DNA of 64,000 nucleotides from Halobacterium hubeiense (GCF_001488575.1 NZ_LN831302.1:2356001-2420000), one strand, 5' to 3'; positions 8,327-17,375 are shown, counted from the stretch's first letter. A program made the numbers and translations. Notes: generated from the sequence alone by a model not told the origin.

Positions 8327-10774
8327 TTACGCGTCGGGCTGGTAGTCGCTACCGACGACCTCGCGGATGCGCTCGGCGGTGACCTGGCCGACGCCGTCCG
8401 CCGCCGTGAGGTCGTCCTCGCGGGCGGTCATCACGGCTTCGACGGTCCCGAACTCTTCGAGCAGCGAGCGCGCGGTCACCGGGCCGATGTCCGCGATGGA
8501 GGAGACGACGTACTCCTGCTGTTCGCCGAGCGTCTTCGCGGCCTTCTCGCCGTGCGCGCTCACCTCGCGGTCGTTGTCGGTCTGCTCGCGCTCCGCGATG
8601 GTCTGAATCAGCTCCGCGGTGTCGTCCTCGCCGCGCGTGTGCACCACGCTGATGCCCCAGTCGACGGCCAGCGACGCCAGCGTCGCGCGAATCGCGTTCG
8701 GGTGGACGTTGCGCTCCGCGTAGAGGTCGCCGTCACCCTCCAAGAGGAGGACGGGCCGCGTGTAGTGGCGGGTGAGGTCCTTGGCCTGCTCGAAGATAGA
8801 GCGGTCGCCGCCCAAGAGGGTGTCCAGGAAGTCCGCGTGAGACTTCCGCTCGACGGCGACGCGGTCCGAGAGCACGTAGTCGCCCACCGACAGCGTCTCC
8901 AGTCGGGTCTCGACTGCGTCGCGCTTCGAGAGGTCCCGCGCGATGTTCGAGTCGAGTTCGCGCTGGTCGACGACCACCTCGACGGCCTCCTCGTCGTTGC
9001 TGTCCGCGCGTGCCGCCACGCCCTCTTCGTCCTCGCTGTCCGCGACGTCGTCGGGGTCGGGCGCGTTGAAGTCCGTGAGCCCGGCCTGCCCGTCGCCGTC
9101 CGCAGCCGCGCTACCGCCGTCGGCTTCCGCGGGCTGGGCGCTCTCTGACGTGGCTGCCGCCGTCTCGCTGGCGTCCTCTGTCTCCTCGTCGCCGTAGTCG
9201 TCGAGCGCGCGCTGGCTCTCGCCGAGGTCGCCCTCGATGTCGTCCGCGAGGTCCTTCAGGTCGCGGAGCTCGTCCTCCATCTCCTGCTCGCGGCGCCGCG
9301 AAATCCAGAAGTACGCCTCGTCGCGGGTGTCCTCGGCCATCAACACGACGACCTTCCCCTTCGTCTGCCGGCCCGTCCGGCCCTTCCGCTGGACGGACCG
9401 AATCGCCGTCGGTACCGGCTCGAAGAAGAGGACGAGGTCGACCTCCGGCACGTCCAGCCCCTCCTCGGCGACGCTCGTGGAGACCAGCACCTCGAACTCC
9501 CCGCTCCGGAACTCTTCGAGGGTCTCCCGTTGCTCCTTCTGCGTCATCCCGTCGCTGCCGTCCGCGTCGCCCTGCCCGACGAACCGTCGCGCGTCGAAGT
9601 GCTCGCCGAGAAAGTCCGTCAGGGCTTCGGCGGTGTCCCGGGACTCCGTGAAGACGATGACGCGCTCGCCCTCCTCGATTCCCAGCGTCTCCGCGAGCAG
9701 CATCCGCGCGCGCCGGAACTTCGGGTGGAGCCCGTCGAACTCGTCGGCCTTCCGCATCGCCTCCTTGACCTTGGGCTCGGAGACGAGCCGCTGGCTCGCC
9801 TTCGACGCCCCCGAGGAGCGCGCGGCGTTGCGCTGGCGCTCGAAGTACCGCCGTACGGATTCGACGCTCTGGGTCTCCACGAGTTCGACCGCGCGCCGGA
9901 GCTTCATCACCTCCGCGTGCACGCTCATCCCCTGGTAGCCCTCGCTCTGGTCGTTGTCGATGAGCTCCTGGAGCTTCGCGCGAATCTTGTTCAAGTCCTT
10001 CTGGGAGACGTCCGGGCTGGAGACGCGCGTGACGCCCAGCTCGCGGAGTTTCTCCAGCCGGTCCTCGATGACCTCGTTGATGGCGTCCCGGACCTCGACG
10101 ACCTGCTCGGGGAGTTCGATGCGCTCCCACTGGACATCCGTGTCGTACGTGTGCTCGCCGACGTCCGCGTCGTCCTCGGTCATCACCTCGACGTTCCGCA
10201 CGCCGAGGTTCTCGCAGACCGTCCGGATGTCCTCCTCGTTGCCGCCCGGAGAGGCGGACATCGCCGTCACGAGCGGATTCAGCGCGTCCGCGTGGTAGCG
10301 CTCCGCGATGTACGTGTACGCGTAGTCGCCGGTCGCGCGGTGGCACTCGTCGAACGTGCAGTGGACGACCTCTTCGAGGCCGACGCGCCCGCCCACGAGG
10401 TCGTTCTCCACGACCTGCGGCGTCGCCACGACCACGCGCGCGTCGTTCCACGTCTCCGCGCGGTCGTCGGGACGGGTCTCCCCCGTGAACACGACGACTT
10501 CGTCGTCCGGGATCTGGAGCGCTTCCCGGTAGAACGCCGCGTGCTGTTCGACCAGCGGCTTCGTCGGCGCGAGCAGGAGGGACTTCCCGCCCGCGTCGTC
10601 GGCCAGCCGGTAGGCCGTCACCAGCAGGCTCACCGTCGTCTTCCCCAGTCCCGTGGGGAGGCAGACGAGCGTGTGGTCCTCCTGCGCGGCGGCCGCGAGC
10701 TGTAGCTGGTACTGGCGCGCCTCGATGACGCCCTCGGCCAGCATCGGGTGGTCGACGTACGCGGACTCCGACAT
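8327..10774 (-). CDS. hef: Hef helicase-nuclease (XPF/FANCM-type) for stalled forks
   Basis: An 815-residue fusion of an SF2 helicase and an XPF-family nuclease, which processes stalled replication forks in euryarchaea. Helicase motifs are intact: PTGLGKT (about residue 40), DECH (near residue 139), SASPGG and the C-terminal QRKGRTGRQ. An acidic linker follows. It contains QAGLTDF (residues 563-569), a plausible PCNA-interacting box. The nuclease domain has VDQRELDSN and VERKSHADF, the VERK-type catalytic centre. A helix-hairpin-helix pair (VSSIADIGPVTARSLLEEFG, ADGVGQVTAERI) closes the protein. No catalytic residue is visibly missing, so both activities are expected. Confidence 0.95.
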   Translation of the reverse strand: MSESAYVDHPMLAEGVIEARQYQLQLAAAAQEDHTLVCLPTGLGKTTVSLLVTAYRLADDAGGKSLLLAPTKPLVEQHAAFYREALQIPDDEVVVFTGETRPDDRAETWNDARVVVATPQVVENDLVGGRVGLEEVVHCTFDECHRATGDYAYTYIAERYHADALNPLVTAMSASPGGNEEDIRTVCENLGVRNVEVMTEDDADVGEHTYDTDVQWERIELPEQVVEVRDAINEVIEDRLEKLRELGVTRVSSPDVSQKDLNKIRAKLQELIDNDQSEGYQGMSVHAEVMKLRRAVELVETQSVESVRRYFERQRNAARSSGASKASQRLVSEPKVKEAMRKADEFDGLHPKFRRARMLLAETLGIEEGERVIVFTESRDTAEALTDFLGEHFDARRFVGQGDADGSDGMTQKEQRETLEEFRSGEFEVLVSTSVAEEGLDVPEVDLVLFFEPVPTAIRSVQRKGRTGRQTKGKVVVLMAEDTRDEAYFWISRRREQEMEDELRDLKDLADDIEGDLGESQRALDDYGDEETEDASETAAATSESAQPAEADGGSAAADGDGQAGLTDFNAPDPDDVADSEDEEGVAARADSNDEEAVEVVVDQRELDSNIARDLSKRDAVETRLETLSVGDYVLSDRVAVERKSHADFLDTLLGGDRSIFEQAKDLTRHYTRPVLLLEGDGDLYAERNVHPNAIRATLASLAVDWGISVVHTRGEDDTAELIQTIAEREQTDNDREVSAHGEKAAKTLGEQQEYVVSSIADIGPVTARSLLEEFGTVEAVMTAREDDLTAADGVGQVTAERIREVVGSDYQPDA

Positions 10775-10990
10775 TCGGGGAATCGTACGTCGCTCACGGG
10801 GTTAAGGGTTCGCGTAGCGCGGTGAAAGTGGCGAGGGGCGGAAGACTCACTGCGTTCGTCTTCCGGGGCTCGAAGGGGGACGGGGGCTTCCGAGGAAGCG
10901 TCGTCGTGAGAGCGCGCGCACGCAGTGGCCCCGGCGAATCACGAACGCGAAACCCACAGACACACAAGCCAGTCGGGCGAAACACAGCCC

Positions 10991-12280
10991 ATGACGACGC
11001 TACGAATCGCGGGCGGGCGGGTGCTCCACCCGGACCTGTCCGTGTCGGAGGCGGACGTGCTCGTGGACCAGGACAGCGGCGAGATTCTGGACGTTGGGGA
11101 CGTCGCAGAAGGCGACGAGCGGTTGGACGCCGAGGAGAGTCTCGTGATGCCGGGGTTGGTGAACGCGCACTGCCACGCGGCGATGACGCTGCTCCGGGGG
11201 TACGCCGACGACAAGCCGCTGGACGCGTGGCTGCAGGAGGACATCTGGCCGGCCGAGGGAGAACTCACGGAGGGCGACGTGCGGGCGGGCGCCGAGCTCG
11301 CGCTCGTGGAGATGATTCGGTCGGGGACGACGGCGTTCGCGGACATGTACTTCCACGTGCCCGAAATCGCCGAGGCCGTCGAGGCGGCGGGCGTGCGGGC
11401 GCGGCTCGGGCACGGCGTCGTCACGGTCGGGAAGGACGAGGGCGAGGCGTACCGGGACAACGACGAGAGCATCGAAATCGCGCGGGAACTCGATGGCGCC
11501 GCTGGCGGGCGAATCAAGACGGCGTACATGCCCCACAGCCTGACGACCGTCGGCGAGGAGTACCTCCGAGAGTTCGTCGGGAAGGCCCGCGAGCACGACG
11601 TGCCCGTGCACTTCCACGCGAACGAGACGACCGACGAGGTGGAGCCAATCGTCTCCGAGCGCGGCGAGCGCCCGCTGGAGTACGCCGACGACCTCGGGAT
11701 GGTCACAGAGGCGGACTTCCTCGCGCACGGCGTGCACACCGACGAGACCGAGCACGAACTGCTCGCGGAACGCGGCGCGAGCGTCGTCCACTGCCCCGCG
11801 TCGAACATGAAGCTCGCGTCCGGGATGGCACCCGTCCAAGAGATGCGCGAGGCGGGCGTGAACGTCGCGCTCGGGACGGACGGCGCGGCGTCGAACAACG
11901 ACCTCGACCTCTTCGACGAACTGCGGGACGCCGCGATGCTCGGCAAACTCGCGGCCGCCGACGCCGCCGCGGTCCCCGCGGAGGCCGCCGTCGAGATGGC
12001 GACCGCTGGCGGCGCGCGGGCGCTCGGGTTCGACAGCGGGCGCATCGAGGCAGGCGCGAACGCCGACCTCGCGGTCGTGGACTTCTCGGCGCCCCACCTC
12101 ACGCCCGTCCACGACTACGTCTCCCACCTCGCGTACGCCGCGACCGGGGGCGACGTCCGGCACACGGTCTGCGACGGCGAGGTGCTGATGCGGGACCGGG
12201 AGCTCCAGACGCTCGACGAGGCCGCGATTCGCGAGCACGCCGAGTCGCGGGCGGCCGCCGTCGCCGAACGCGCCGAGTAG
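10991..12280 (+). CDS. Amidohydrolase, S-adenosylhomocysteine / 5'-methylthioadenosine deaminase type
   Basis: A 429-residue metal-dependent deaminase of the amidohydrolase superfamily, TIM-barrel fold. Metal ligands are visible in GLVNAHCHAAMT (HxH), HFHANET, HGVH and GTDGAASNND (catalytic Asp). The N-terminal and C-terminal segments form the usual composite beta-sandwich. The family deaminates SAH, MTA or adenosine to the inosine derivative. Its neighbour on the same strand is S-adenosylhomocysteine hydrolase, which supports an SAH role. The start is the ATG at 10991; no TATA box is obvious at the leaderless distance. Exact substrate preference cannot be read from sequence. Confidence 0.85.
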   Translation: MTTLRIAGGRVLHPDLSVSEADVLVDQDSGEILDVGDVAEGDERLDAEESLVMPGLVNAHCHAAMTLLRGYADDKPLDAWLQEDIWPAEGELTEGDVRAGAELALVEMIRSGTTAFADMYFHVPEIAEAVEAAGVRARLGHGVVTVGKDEGEAYRDNDESIEIARELDGAAGGRIKTAYMPHSLTTVGEEYLREFVGKAREHDVPVHFHANETTDEVEPIVSERGERPLEYADDLGMVTEADFLAHGVHTDETEHELLAERGASVVHCPASNMKLASGMAPVQEMREAGVNVALGTDGAASNNDLDLFDELRDAAMLGKLAAADAAAVPAEAAVEMATAGGARALGFDSGRIEAGANADLAVVDFSAPHLTPVHDYVSHLAYAATGGDVRHTVCDGEVLMRDRELQTLDEAAIREHAESRAAAVAERAE

Positions 12281-12624
12281 CCGGCGCGAATCGCAAGCGG
12301 GCGAGCGAACACCGGCGAAACGGCTGCGAGAGCGGCTCAAAAACCGAATAAGTCAACTCCCGGCCAACGAGCTTTTTCCTCATCCGGCCGAGGAATCCAT
12401 TGCAGGCCAGACGGCCTGCGGCACCCACTGTCAACGGCGTCAGCGCCCGCGTCGAGCGGCCGCGAGGTGTGAGTCGAACACGTGGCGCTCCCGGCCGCTC
12501 GGCGCGGACTCCCGTCGGGCGTCGGACGGCGACCCCCTCCGCCATCGGGCTACGCGCACGCCGTCCCGCCCGCTTTCTCCGCGGCTTCGGTAGGGTTTTG
12601 AAGCCAGTCGCCGTGCCTCTCGGT
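12281..12624. other. Gene-free stretch between SAH deaminase and ahcY
   Basis: No credible coding frame was found on either strand. It contains a T5 run at 12373-12377 that could end transcription of the deaminase gene. A perfect 7-bp hairpin follows (arms 12402-12408 and 12413-12419, four-base loop). The rest is GC-rich upstream sequence of ahcY; a weak GTTTTG box lies about 30 bases before the ahcY ATG. Confidence 0.5.
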
Positions 12625-13908
12625 ATGACCACTGCGTCGCCGATCAGCGAGCGACTCGACGAGGTCGGGTCCGCTCGCGACGCCGGCCGGAAGAAAATCG
12701 ACTGGGCGTTCGAACACATGCCGATTCTCTCCTCGCTGCGCGCGGACTTCCAGGAGAACGAGCCGCTGGCGGGCGAGACCGTCGGGATGGCACTGCACGT
12801 CGAGGCGAAGACCGCGGCGCTCGTCGAGACGATGGCCGACGCCGGCGCGGAAGTCGCGATTACGGGCTGCAACCCGCTGTCCACGCACGACGACGTGAGC
12901 GCGGCGCTGGACGCCCACCCCTCGATTACGAGCTACGCCAAGCACGGCGTCGGCGACGAGGAGTACTACGAGGCCATCGACGCCGTCCTCGACCACGAGC
13001 CCACGGTCACGGTCGACGACGGCGGCGACCTCGTGTTCCGCGTGCACGAGCACCACCCCGAGCTCATCGACACCATCGTCGGCGGCACCGAGGAGACCAC
13101 GACGGGCGTCCACCGCCTCCGCGCGATGGACGACGACGACGCACTGGAGTACCCCGTCATCGCCGTCAACGACACGCCGATGAAGCGCCTGTTCGACAAC
13201 GTCCACGGCACCGGCGAGTCCTCGCTGGCCTCGATCGCGATGACCACGAACCTCTCGTGGGCCGGCAAGGACGTCGTCGTCGCGGGCTACGGGCAGTGCG
13301 GCCGCGGCGTCGCCAAGAAGGCCAGCGGGCAGAACGCGAACGTCATCGTCACCGAAATCGACCCGCGGCGCGCGCTCGAAGCCCACATGGAGGGCTACGA
13401 CGTGATGTCGATGAGCGAGGCCGCCGAGGTCGGCGACGTCTTCATCACCACCACGGGGAACCGCGACGTCATCGTCAAGGACCACTTCGAGCAGATGCAG
13501 GACGGCGTCGTCCTCGCGAACGCCGGCCACTTCGACATCGAAATCGACCTCGAAGCCCTCCGCGAGATGGCCGACAGCGAGCAGGAAGTCCGGGACGGCG
13601 TCCGCGAGTACGAACTCCCCTCCGGCAAGCGCATCAACGTGCTCGCCGAAGGCCGCCTCGTCAACCTCGCGACCCCCGTCAGCCTCGGCCACCCCGTCGA
13701 AGTCATGGACCAGAGCTTCGGCGTGCAGGCCGTCTCCATCCGCGAACTCGTCGAGAACGCCGACGACTACGACGCCGGCGTCCACGAGGTGCCGGACCAC
13801 CTCGACCGCAAGCTCGCGGAAATCAAGCTCAACGCCGAAGGCGTCGAACTCGACACCCTCAGCGAAGAACAGGAAGAGTACATGACCTCCTGGCAGCACG
13901 GCACATAG
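12625..13908 (+). CDS. ahcY: Adenosylhomocysteinase (SAH hydrolase)
   Basis: NAD-dependent cytoplasmic enzyme that splits S-adenosylhomocysteine into homocysteine and adenosine, removing a methyltransferase inhibitor. The start at ATG 12625 gives 427 residues, the usual archaeal length; the reading frame stays open upstream but loses family character. Hallmarks are FEHMPILSSLR, TGCNPLSTHDDV, TNLSWAGKDVVVAGYGQCGRGVA (NAD-binding GxGxxG; reported here as two blocks), NAGHFDIEID and VNLATPVSLGHP. The product homocysteine links to the methionine genes elsewhere in the window. It is followed by a hairpin-rich repeat region. Confidence 0.95.
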   Translation: MTTASPISERLDEVGSARDAGRKKIDWAFEHMPILSSLRADFQENEPLAGETVGMALHVEAKTAALVETMADAGAEVAITGCNPLSTHDDVSAALDAHPSITSYAKHGVGDEEYYEAIDAVLDHEPTVTVDDGGDLVFRVHEHHPELIDTIVGGTEETTTGVHRLRAMDDDDALEYPVIAVNDTPMKRLFDNVHGTGESSLASIAMTTNLSWAGKDVVVAGYGQCGRGVAKKASGQNANVIVTEIDPRRALEAHMEGYDVMSMSEAAEVGDVFITTTGNRDVIVKDHFEQMQDGVVLANAGHFDIEIDLEALREMADSEQEVRDGVREYELPSGKRINVLAEGRLVNLATPVSLGHPVEVMDQSFGVQAVSIRELVENADDYDAGVHEVPDHLDRKLAEIKLNAEGVELDTLSEEQEEYMTSWQHGT

Positions 13909-14150
13909 GTACCTTTTGCGCTGCGCTCGGCGGCTTCGCCGCCTCGTCTGCTCACGGGCGCTACGCGCCCGTTCACACGGCCAGCGGGACCTTCGGTCCC
14001 GCTCGGCTCGGCAAAAGCTACGCTAAAAGCACTCCTCCTTCGGTTCGCTCGCTTCGCTCACTCCCCTCAGTCGTCGGCCCGCGCTCCCTCCGGTCGCGCG
14101 GTGAACCGCTCGCCTCGGGTCTTTCAGACCGCTCGGCTCGCGGATGCTCA
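13909..14150 (+). repeat. Hairpin-mosaic intergenic repeat, copy B
   Basis: A chain of short perfect stems, several with TTCG loops (for example GGCGGC-TTCG-like at about 13928-13942, GGGACC-TTC-GGTCCC near 13988-14002), linked by short A/T runs such as CAAAAGCTACGCTAAAAGC. The 3' part (about 14065-14150) is roughly 80% identical to the reverse complement of the region near 14707-14790, and its architecture recurs after the tRNA at 29.4 kb. No coding frame is supported in 13909-14227. It lies 3' to both ahcY and sufU, which converge on it. Confidence 0.7.
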
Positions 14151-14227
14151 CAGCGATAACCGAGTAGCAGAACGGGAGCGGGCGCCGTTTTCGCGGGAGA
14201 ACTAAGCGTGTCGGCGAGTCGCGGGCG

Positions 14228-14647
14228 TTACTCCTCGGTGGTCGTCTCGTCGACGTCCGCGTCGCCCTCGTAGATTTTCGCGCCGTCCTGCACGACCTTC
14301 TCGGAGAGCACCGCGCACTTCACGCGCATCGGCGTCACTTCCACGCCGAGCATGTCGAGGACGTCGTCGGTGTCGAGTTCCTTCACTTCCTCCAGAGTCA
14401 TCCCCGGGAGCTTCTCCGTGAGCATACTCGCGGAGGCCTGACTGATGGCGCAGCCGTCGCCGCGGAACGCGACGCGCTCGATTGTCTCCCCGTCGTCCTC
14501 GAGCTTCACGTCGAACTCAAGCTCGTCCCCGCACGAGGGGTTGTAGCCGTCGTGGGAGAACGTCGCGTCGCCGAGCTCGCCGTGGTTGCGGGGGTTGCGG
14601 TAGTGGTCGAGAATCTGCTGCCGGTACATGTCCGAGCCCATGCTCAT
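14228..14647 (-). CDS. sufU: SufU/IscU-like Fe-S cluster scaffold protein
   Basis: A 139-residue NifU-N fold protein that accepts sulfur from cysteine desulfurase. The start at 14647 (MSMGSDMYRQQILDHY) sits 27-34 bases after a GTAAAAAC box, fitting a leaderless transcript; the longer open frame upstream is low-complexity. The three ligand cysteines occur in NPSCGD, GDGCAISQAS and RVKCAV. The normally conserved Asp of CGD is present. It is on the same strand as sufS but separated from it by about 290 bases of repeat sequence and has its own promoter. The partner relationship is inferred from family knowledge. Confidence 0.92.
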   Translation of the reverse strand: MSMGSDMYRQQILDHYRNPRNHGELGDATFSHDGYNPSCGDELEFDVKLEDDGETIERVAFRGDGCAISQASASMLTEKLPGMTLEEVKELDTDDVLDMLGVEVTPMRVKCAVLSEKVVQDGAKIYEGDADVDETTTEE

Positions 14648-14673
14648 ATTGGGCGTTCGTAGGGCAGAACGCC

Positions 14674-14681
14674 GTAAAAAC
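14674..14681 (-). promoter_or_regulatory. TATA-like box of sufU
   Basis: An A/T run (GTAAAAAC on the plus strand, read GTTTTTAC on the coding strand) 27-34 bases before the sufU ATG at 14647, the usual haloarchaeal leaderless distance. It decides the start among the upstream in-frame options. Confidence 0.55.
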
Positions 14682-14704
14682 GTTCCGCGGAACGACACAC
14701 CAGT

Positions 14705-14939
14705 AAAGGCCAGTATCCGCGAGTGAGCGGTCCGAAGGACCCGAACGAAGCGGTTCACCGCGCGACCGCAGGGAGCGCAGGCCGACAACCGACTAACGCG
14801 CCCGAAGGGCGCGGCAGTCACGTGAGTGTAGCGAACGTGACCTCGGCAGAGCGAAGCTCTGCCGGCGGGAGCGAGGAGTGCTTTTTCCGCAAGTTTTTGC
14901 CGAGGGCGGCCGCAGGCCGCCCGCAGCGCAAAAAGTGCG
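14705..14939 (-). repeat. Hairpin-mosaic intergenic repeat, copy A (inverted)
   Basis: Read on the minus strand from the end of sufS, it runs TTTTTGCGCTGCG, a GC stem, CTCGGCAAAAACTTGCGG, AAAAAGCACTCCTCG, further stems with TTCG loops, then a block ending in CTCGCGGATACT. The same order of blocks is found on the plus strand downstream of ahcY, so the two copies are inverted about sufU. No gene is supported in 14648-14939. The many UUCG-loop stems would be very stable in RNA, which fits termination or 3'-end protection of sufS mRNA. Confidence 0.7.
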
Positions 14940-16184
14940 CTAGTTGAAGATGTCGCGGGCGGCGTCCAGCGCGTCGACGAGCGCGTCGACTTCCTCCTTG
15001 GTGTTGTAGAGGTAGAAGGAGGCGCGCACCGAGGCCGCGATGTCGAGTTTCTGGTGGAGCGGCTGGGTGCAGTGGTCGCCGGCGCGGATGGCGATGCCGT
15101 AGTCGTTGAGGATGGAGGCGAGGTCGTGGGCGTGGATGCCGTCGACGTTGAACGCGACGACGGCGCCGCGGTCGTCCGCGGGCGGGCCGTAGATTTCGAC
15201 GTCGTCGAACTCGTCGAGGCGCTCGTAGGCGTACTCCGTGACGGCTTCCTCGTGGGCCTGAATCGCCTCCATGCCGACGTCGTCGAGGTAGTCGGCGGCT
15301 TCCGCGAGCGCGATGCCCTGCGCGATGAGCGGCGTGCCGGCCTCGTACTTCCACGGGAGGTCGTTCCACGTGGTGTCCTCGAAGGTGACGCGCCGAATCA
15401 TGTCGCCGCCGTAGAGGAACGGCTCCATGTCCTCCAGAATCTCCTTCTTGCCGTAGAGGCCGCCGATGCCCGTGGGGCCGGCCATCTTGTGCCCGGAGAA
15501 GACGTAGAAGTCCACGTCCAGCTCCTTGACGTCCACGGGGCGGTTGGGGACGGACTGGGCGCCGTCGCCGAGAATCAGGGCGTCCTGTTCGTGGGCGAGG
15601 TCCGCGAGTTCGCGCATCGGGTTGACGGTGCCGAGGACGTTCGAGGCGTGGACCACCGAGACCATCTCGACGTCCTCGTCGATGAGCTCCGCGGCGTGGT
15701 CCATGTCGAGGTAGCCGTCCTCGTCCACGCGGATGTAGCGGACTTCGGCGCCGACCTTCTTCGCGATTTCCCGCCACGTCACGAACGACGAGTGGTGCTC
15801 CATCTCCGAGAGCACGACCGCGTCGCCCTCCGAGAGCTCGTTGAGCCCCCACGCGTACGCCACGAGGTTGATGGACTCGGTGGTGTTCTTCGTGAAGATC
15901 ATCTCCTCGCGGCCGTCCGCACCGACGAACTCCGCGAGACGGTCGTGGGCCTCCTCGTACGCGATGGAGGCTTCCTGACTGAGCTGGTGGATGCCGCGGT
16001 GGACGTTCGCGTTGTACCCGCGGTAGTAGTCCGAGAAGACGTCGACGACCCGGTCGGGGGTCTGCGTGGTCGCCGCGTTGTCGAGGTAGACGAGCCGCTG
16101 GCCGTCGCTTACCTCCCGGTCGAGGATGGGGAAGTCCGCCCGGATGGCGTCGACGTCGAGGGGGTCCTGCTCGGTGGCTTCCAT
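14940..16184 (-). CDS. sufS: Cysteine desulfurase, SufS type
   Basis: PLP enzyme that removes sulfur from cysteine for Fe-S cluster assembly. 414 residues. YLDNAATTQTP near the N-terminus, TTESINLVA, and SGHKMAGPTG with the PLP-binding lysine (near residue 232) are clear. The persulfide cysteine lies in AGDHCTQPL (near residue 370), and the following LY(N)TKEEVD segment is typical of group II (SufS/CsdA) enzymes. The partner scaffold sufU follows downstream on the same strand. No sufBCD genes are in this window. Confidence 0.94.
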   Translation of the reverse strand: MEATEQDPLDVDAIRADFPILDREVSDGQRLVYLDNAATTQTPDRVVDVFSDYYRGYNANVHRGIHQLSQEASIAYEEAHDRLAEFVGADGREEMIFTKNTTESINLVAYAWGLNELSEGDAVVLSEMEHHSSFVTWREIAKKVGAEVRYIRVDEDGYLDMDHAAELIDEDVEMVSVVHASNVLGTVNPMRELADLAHEQDALILGDGAQSVPNRPVDVKELDVDFYVFSGHKMAGPTGIGGLYGKKEILEDMEPFLYGGDMIRRVTFEDTTWNDLPWKYEAGTPLIAQGIALAEAADYLDDVGMEAIQAHEEAVTEYAYERLDEFDDVEIYGPPADDRGAVVAFNVDGIHAHDLASILNDYGIAIRAGDHCTQPLHQKLDIAASVRASFYLYNTKEEVDALVDALDAARDIFN

Positions 16185-16266
16185 TACACGCGGGTAGGGG
16201 GCGGGGACACTACTGTTCTTCGGTGCCGGGAGCGCTGCCGGTATCGCTGACGCCCGAAAACAAGAG

Positions 16267-16557
16267 TTAGAGGCGCATGAACTGCGCGTGGACGGTGCCG
16301 TCGAGGTCGAGGACGTTCGCCTCCTCGACGTGGCCCTCCTCGATGGCGAGGGCGACGACTTCGGTGCCGACGAGGTTCGCGACGTTCGCGCGCGCCAGCG
16401 ACTCGCGAACGGCCTCCGGTTCGACGGTGTCGCCGCCGTAAAACTCCTCGGTGACGGTGAACTCCGTGTCGCCGTTCGCGAACGTCTCCCCGAGGACGTC
16501 GGGGTCGCAGGCCGTGACGAGGAGGCCGCGGTCGGTCTGTCGCTCGCTGAGTATCAT
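16267..16557 (-). CDS. DUF424 protein
   Basis: A 96-residue archaeal protein of the DUF424 family, function unknown. Recognised by the pattern DVLGE.F..GD.EFTVTEEFYGG and LVGTEVVALAIEEGHV. The ATG at 16557 overlaps the stop of the upstream TPR gene (TGATG), so translation is probably coupled; a GTG one codon earlier is an alternative start. The protein looks like a small compact alpha/beta fold. The pairing with a TPR protein suggests a shared complex, which is inference only. Confidence 0.82.
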   Translation of the reverse strand: MILSERQTDRGLLVTACDPDVLGETFANGDTEFTVTEEFYGGDTVEPEAVRESLARANVANLVGTEVVALAIEEGHVEEANVLDLDGTVHAQFMRL

Positions 16558-17321
16558 CACTCGCGCTCGACGAGGTCCCGCTCCTGGGCCTCCCGGATGT
16601 CCTCAGCCTGCTCGGCGACCTTCTGTGCTTCCTCGTCGCGGCCGAGCGCTTCGAGGGCGCGCTGTTTCTCCTCGTAGACGTCGGCCTGCTGGAAGCCAAG
16701 CCGGATGGCGTTGTTCAGCGCGTCGAGGGCCTGCTCGTGGCGGTCGCGCTCGTTCTCGATGAAGCCGAGGTTGTACCACGCCTGCGGCAGCCGGTCGTTC
16801 TCCCGGACGGCCTTCTCCGCGTGGTAGTAGGCCTCCTCGTCCTCGTCGAACTGCCAGAGCGCGTACGCGAGGTTCGTCTGCGCTTCCGCCTCGAAGTCAC
16901 CGTCCTCGGCGACGAAGATGGCTTCCCGGTGCGCGCCGACGGCCTCGTCCCACTCCTCCATCTGTCCGTGCGCGATGCCCTTGTTCACCCACGCCTCCTG
17001 TTCGAGGTCCTCGTCGTCGGTGAACCGGGCGGCGCGCTCGAAGGCGTCGGCGGCCTGCTCGTGGCGGTTGATGCCGAGGTAGCTGAGGCCGACGTCGATG
17101 AGTTCGTCGGCGTCCACGTCGTCGTTCTGGACGACGCGCTCGTCCAGCGAGTCGCTGACGACGCGGCTGTCCACGGGGTCCACGCTGGACGGGTCGTCCA
17201 CGGAGAGCTCCGGCGGGTCGAAGTCGAACCCCTCGTAGGGCTCGTCGAAGCCCTCCCCCTCGGAGAAGTCGTGGTCCGCGACCGGGTCCTCGGGCGGCTC
17301 GGGCTCCTCTCGGTCAGTCAT
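16557..17321 (-). CDS. Tetratricopeptide-repeat protein
   Basis: A 254-residue cytoplasmic protein beginning MTDREEPEPPEDP; the ATG at 17321 is chosen because the frame upstream runs through the divergent thpR promoter. The N-terminal 75 residues are acidic, Pro-rich and probably disordered. Five to six TPR-like helical pairs follow (for example GLSYLGINRHEQAADAFERA, and WYNLGFIENERDRHEQALDA), a scaffold for protein-protein contact. The C-terminus is a charged helix. It overlaps the DUF424 gene at its 3' end. The partner protein is unknown. Confidence 0.85.
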   Translation of the reverse strand: MTDREEPEPPEDPVADHDFSEGEGFDEPYEGFDFDPPELSVDDPSSVDPVDSRVVSDSLDERVVQNDDVDADELIDVGLSYLGINRHEQAADAFERAARFTDDEDLEQEAWVNKGIAHGQMEEWDEAVGAHREAIFVAEDGDFEAEAQTNLAYALWQFDEDEEAYYHAEKAVRENDRLPQAWYNLGFIENERDRHEQALDALNNAIRLGFQQADVYEEKQRALEALGRDEEAQKVAEQAEDIREAQERDLVERE

Positions 17322-17375
17322 ACCCGCGTCTAGCGCGGCCGGGAGGTTAAGGGCAACGCACCGAGAACCGCCGGT

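Noticed and set aside
8270-9148. Plus-strand frame of 292 codons across the 3' end of hef
   Set aside because: Composition is that of an antisense reading; it overlaps the XPF nuclease and HhH region fully.
13909-14150. CRISPR-like array
   Set aside because: The palindromic units differ in sequence and length, are not separated by constant-size spacers and no cas genes are near.
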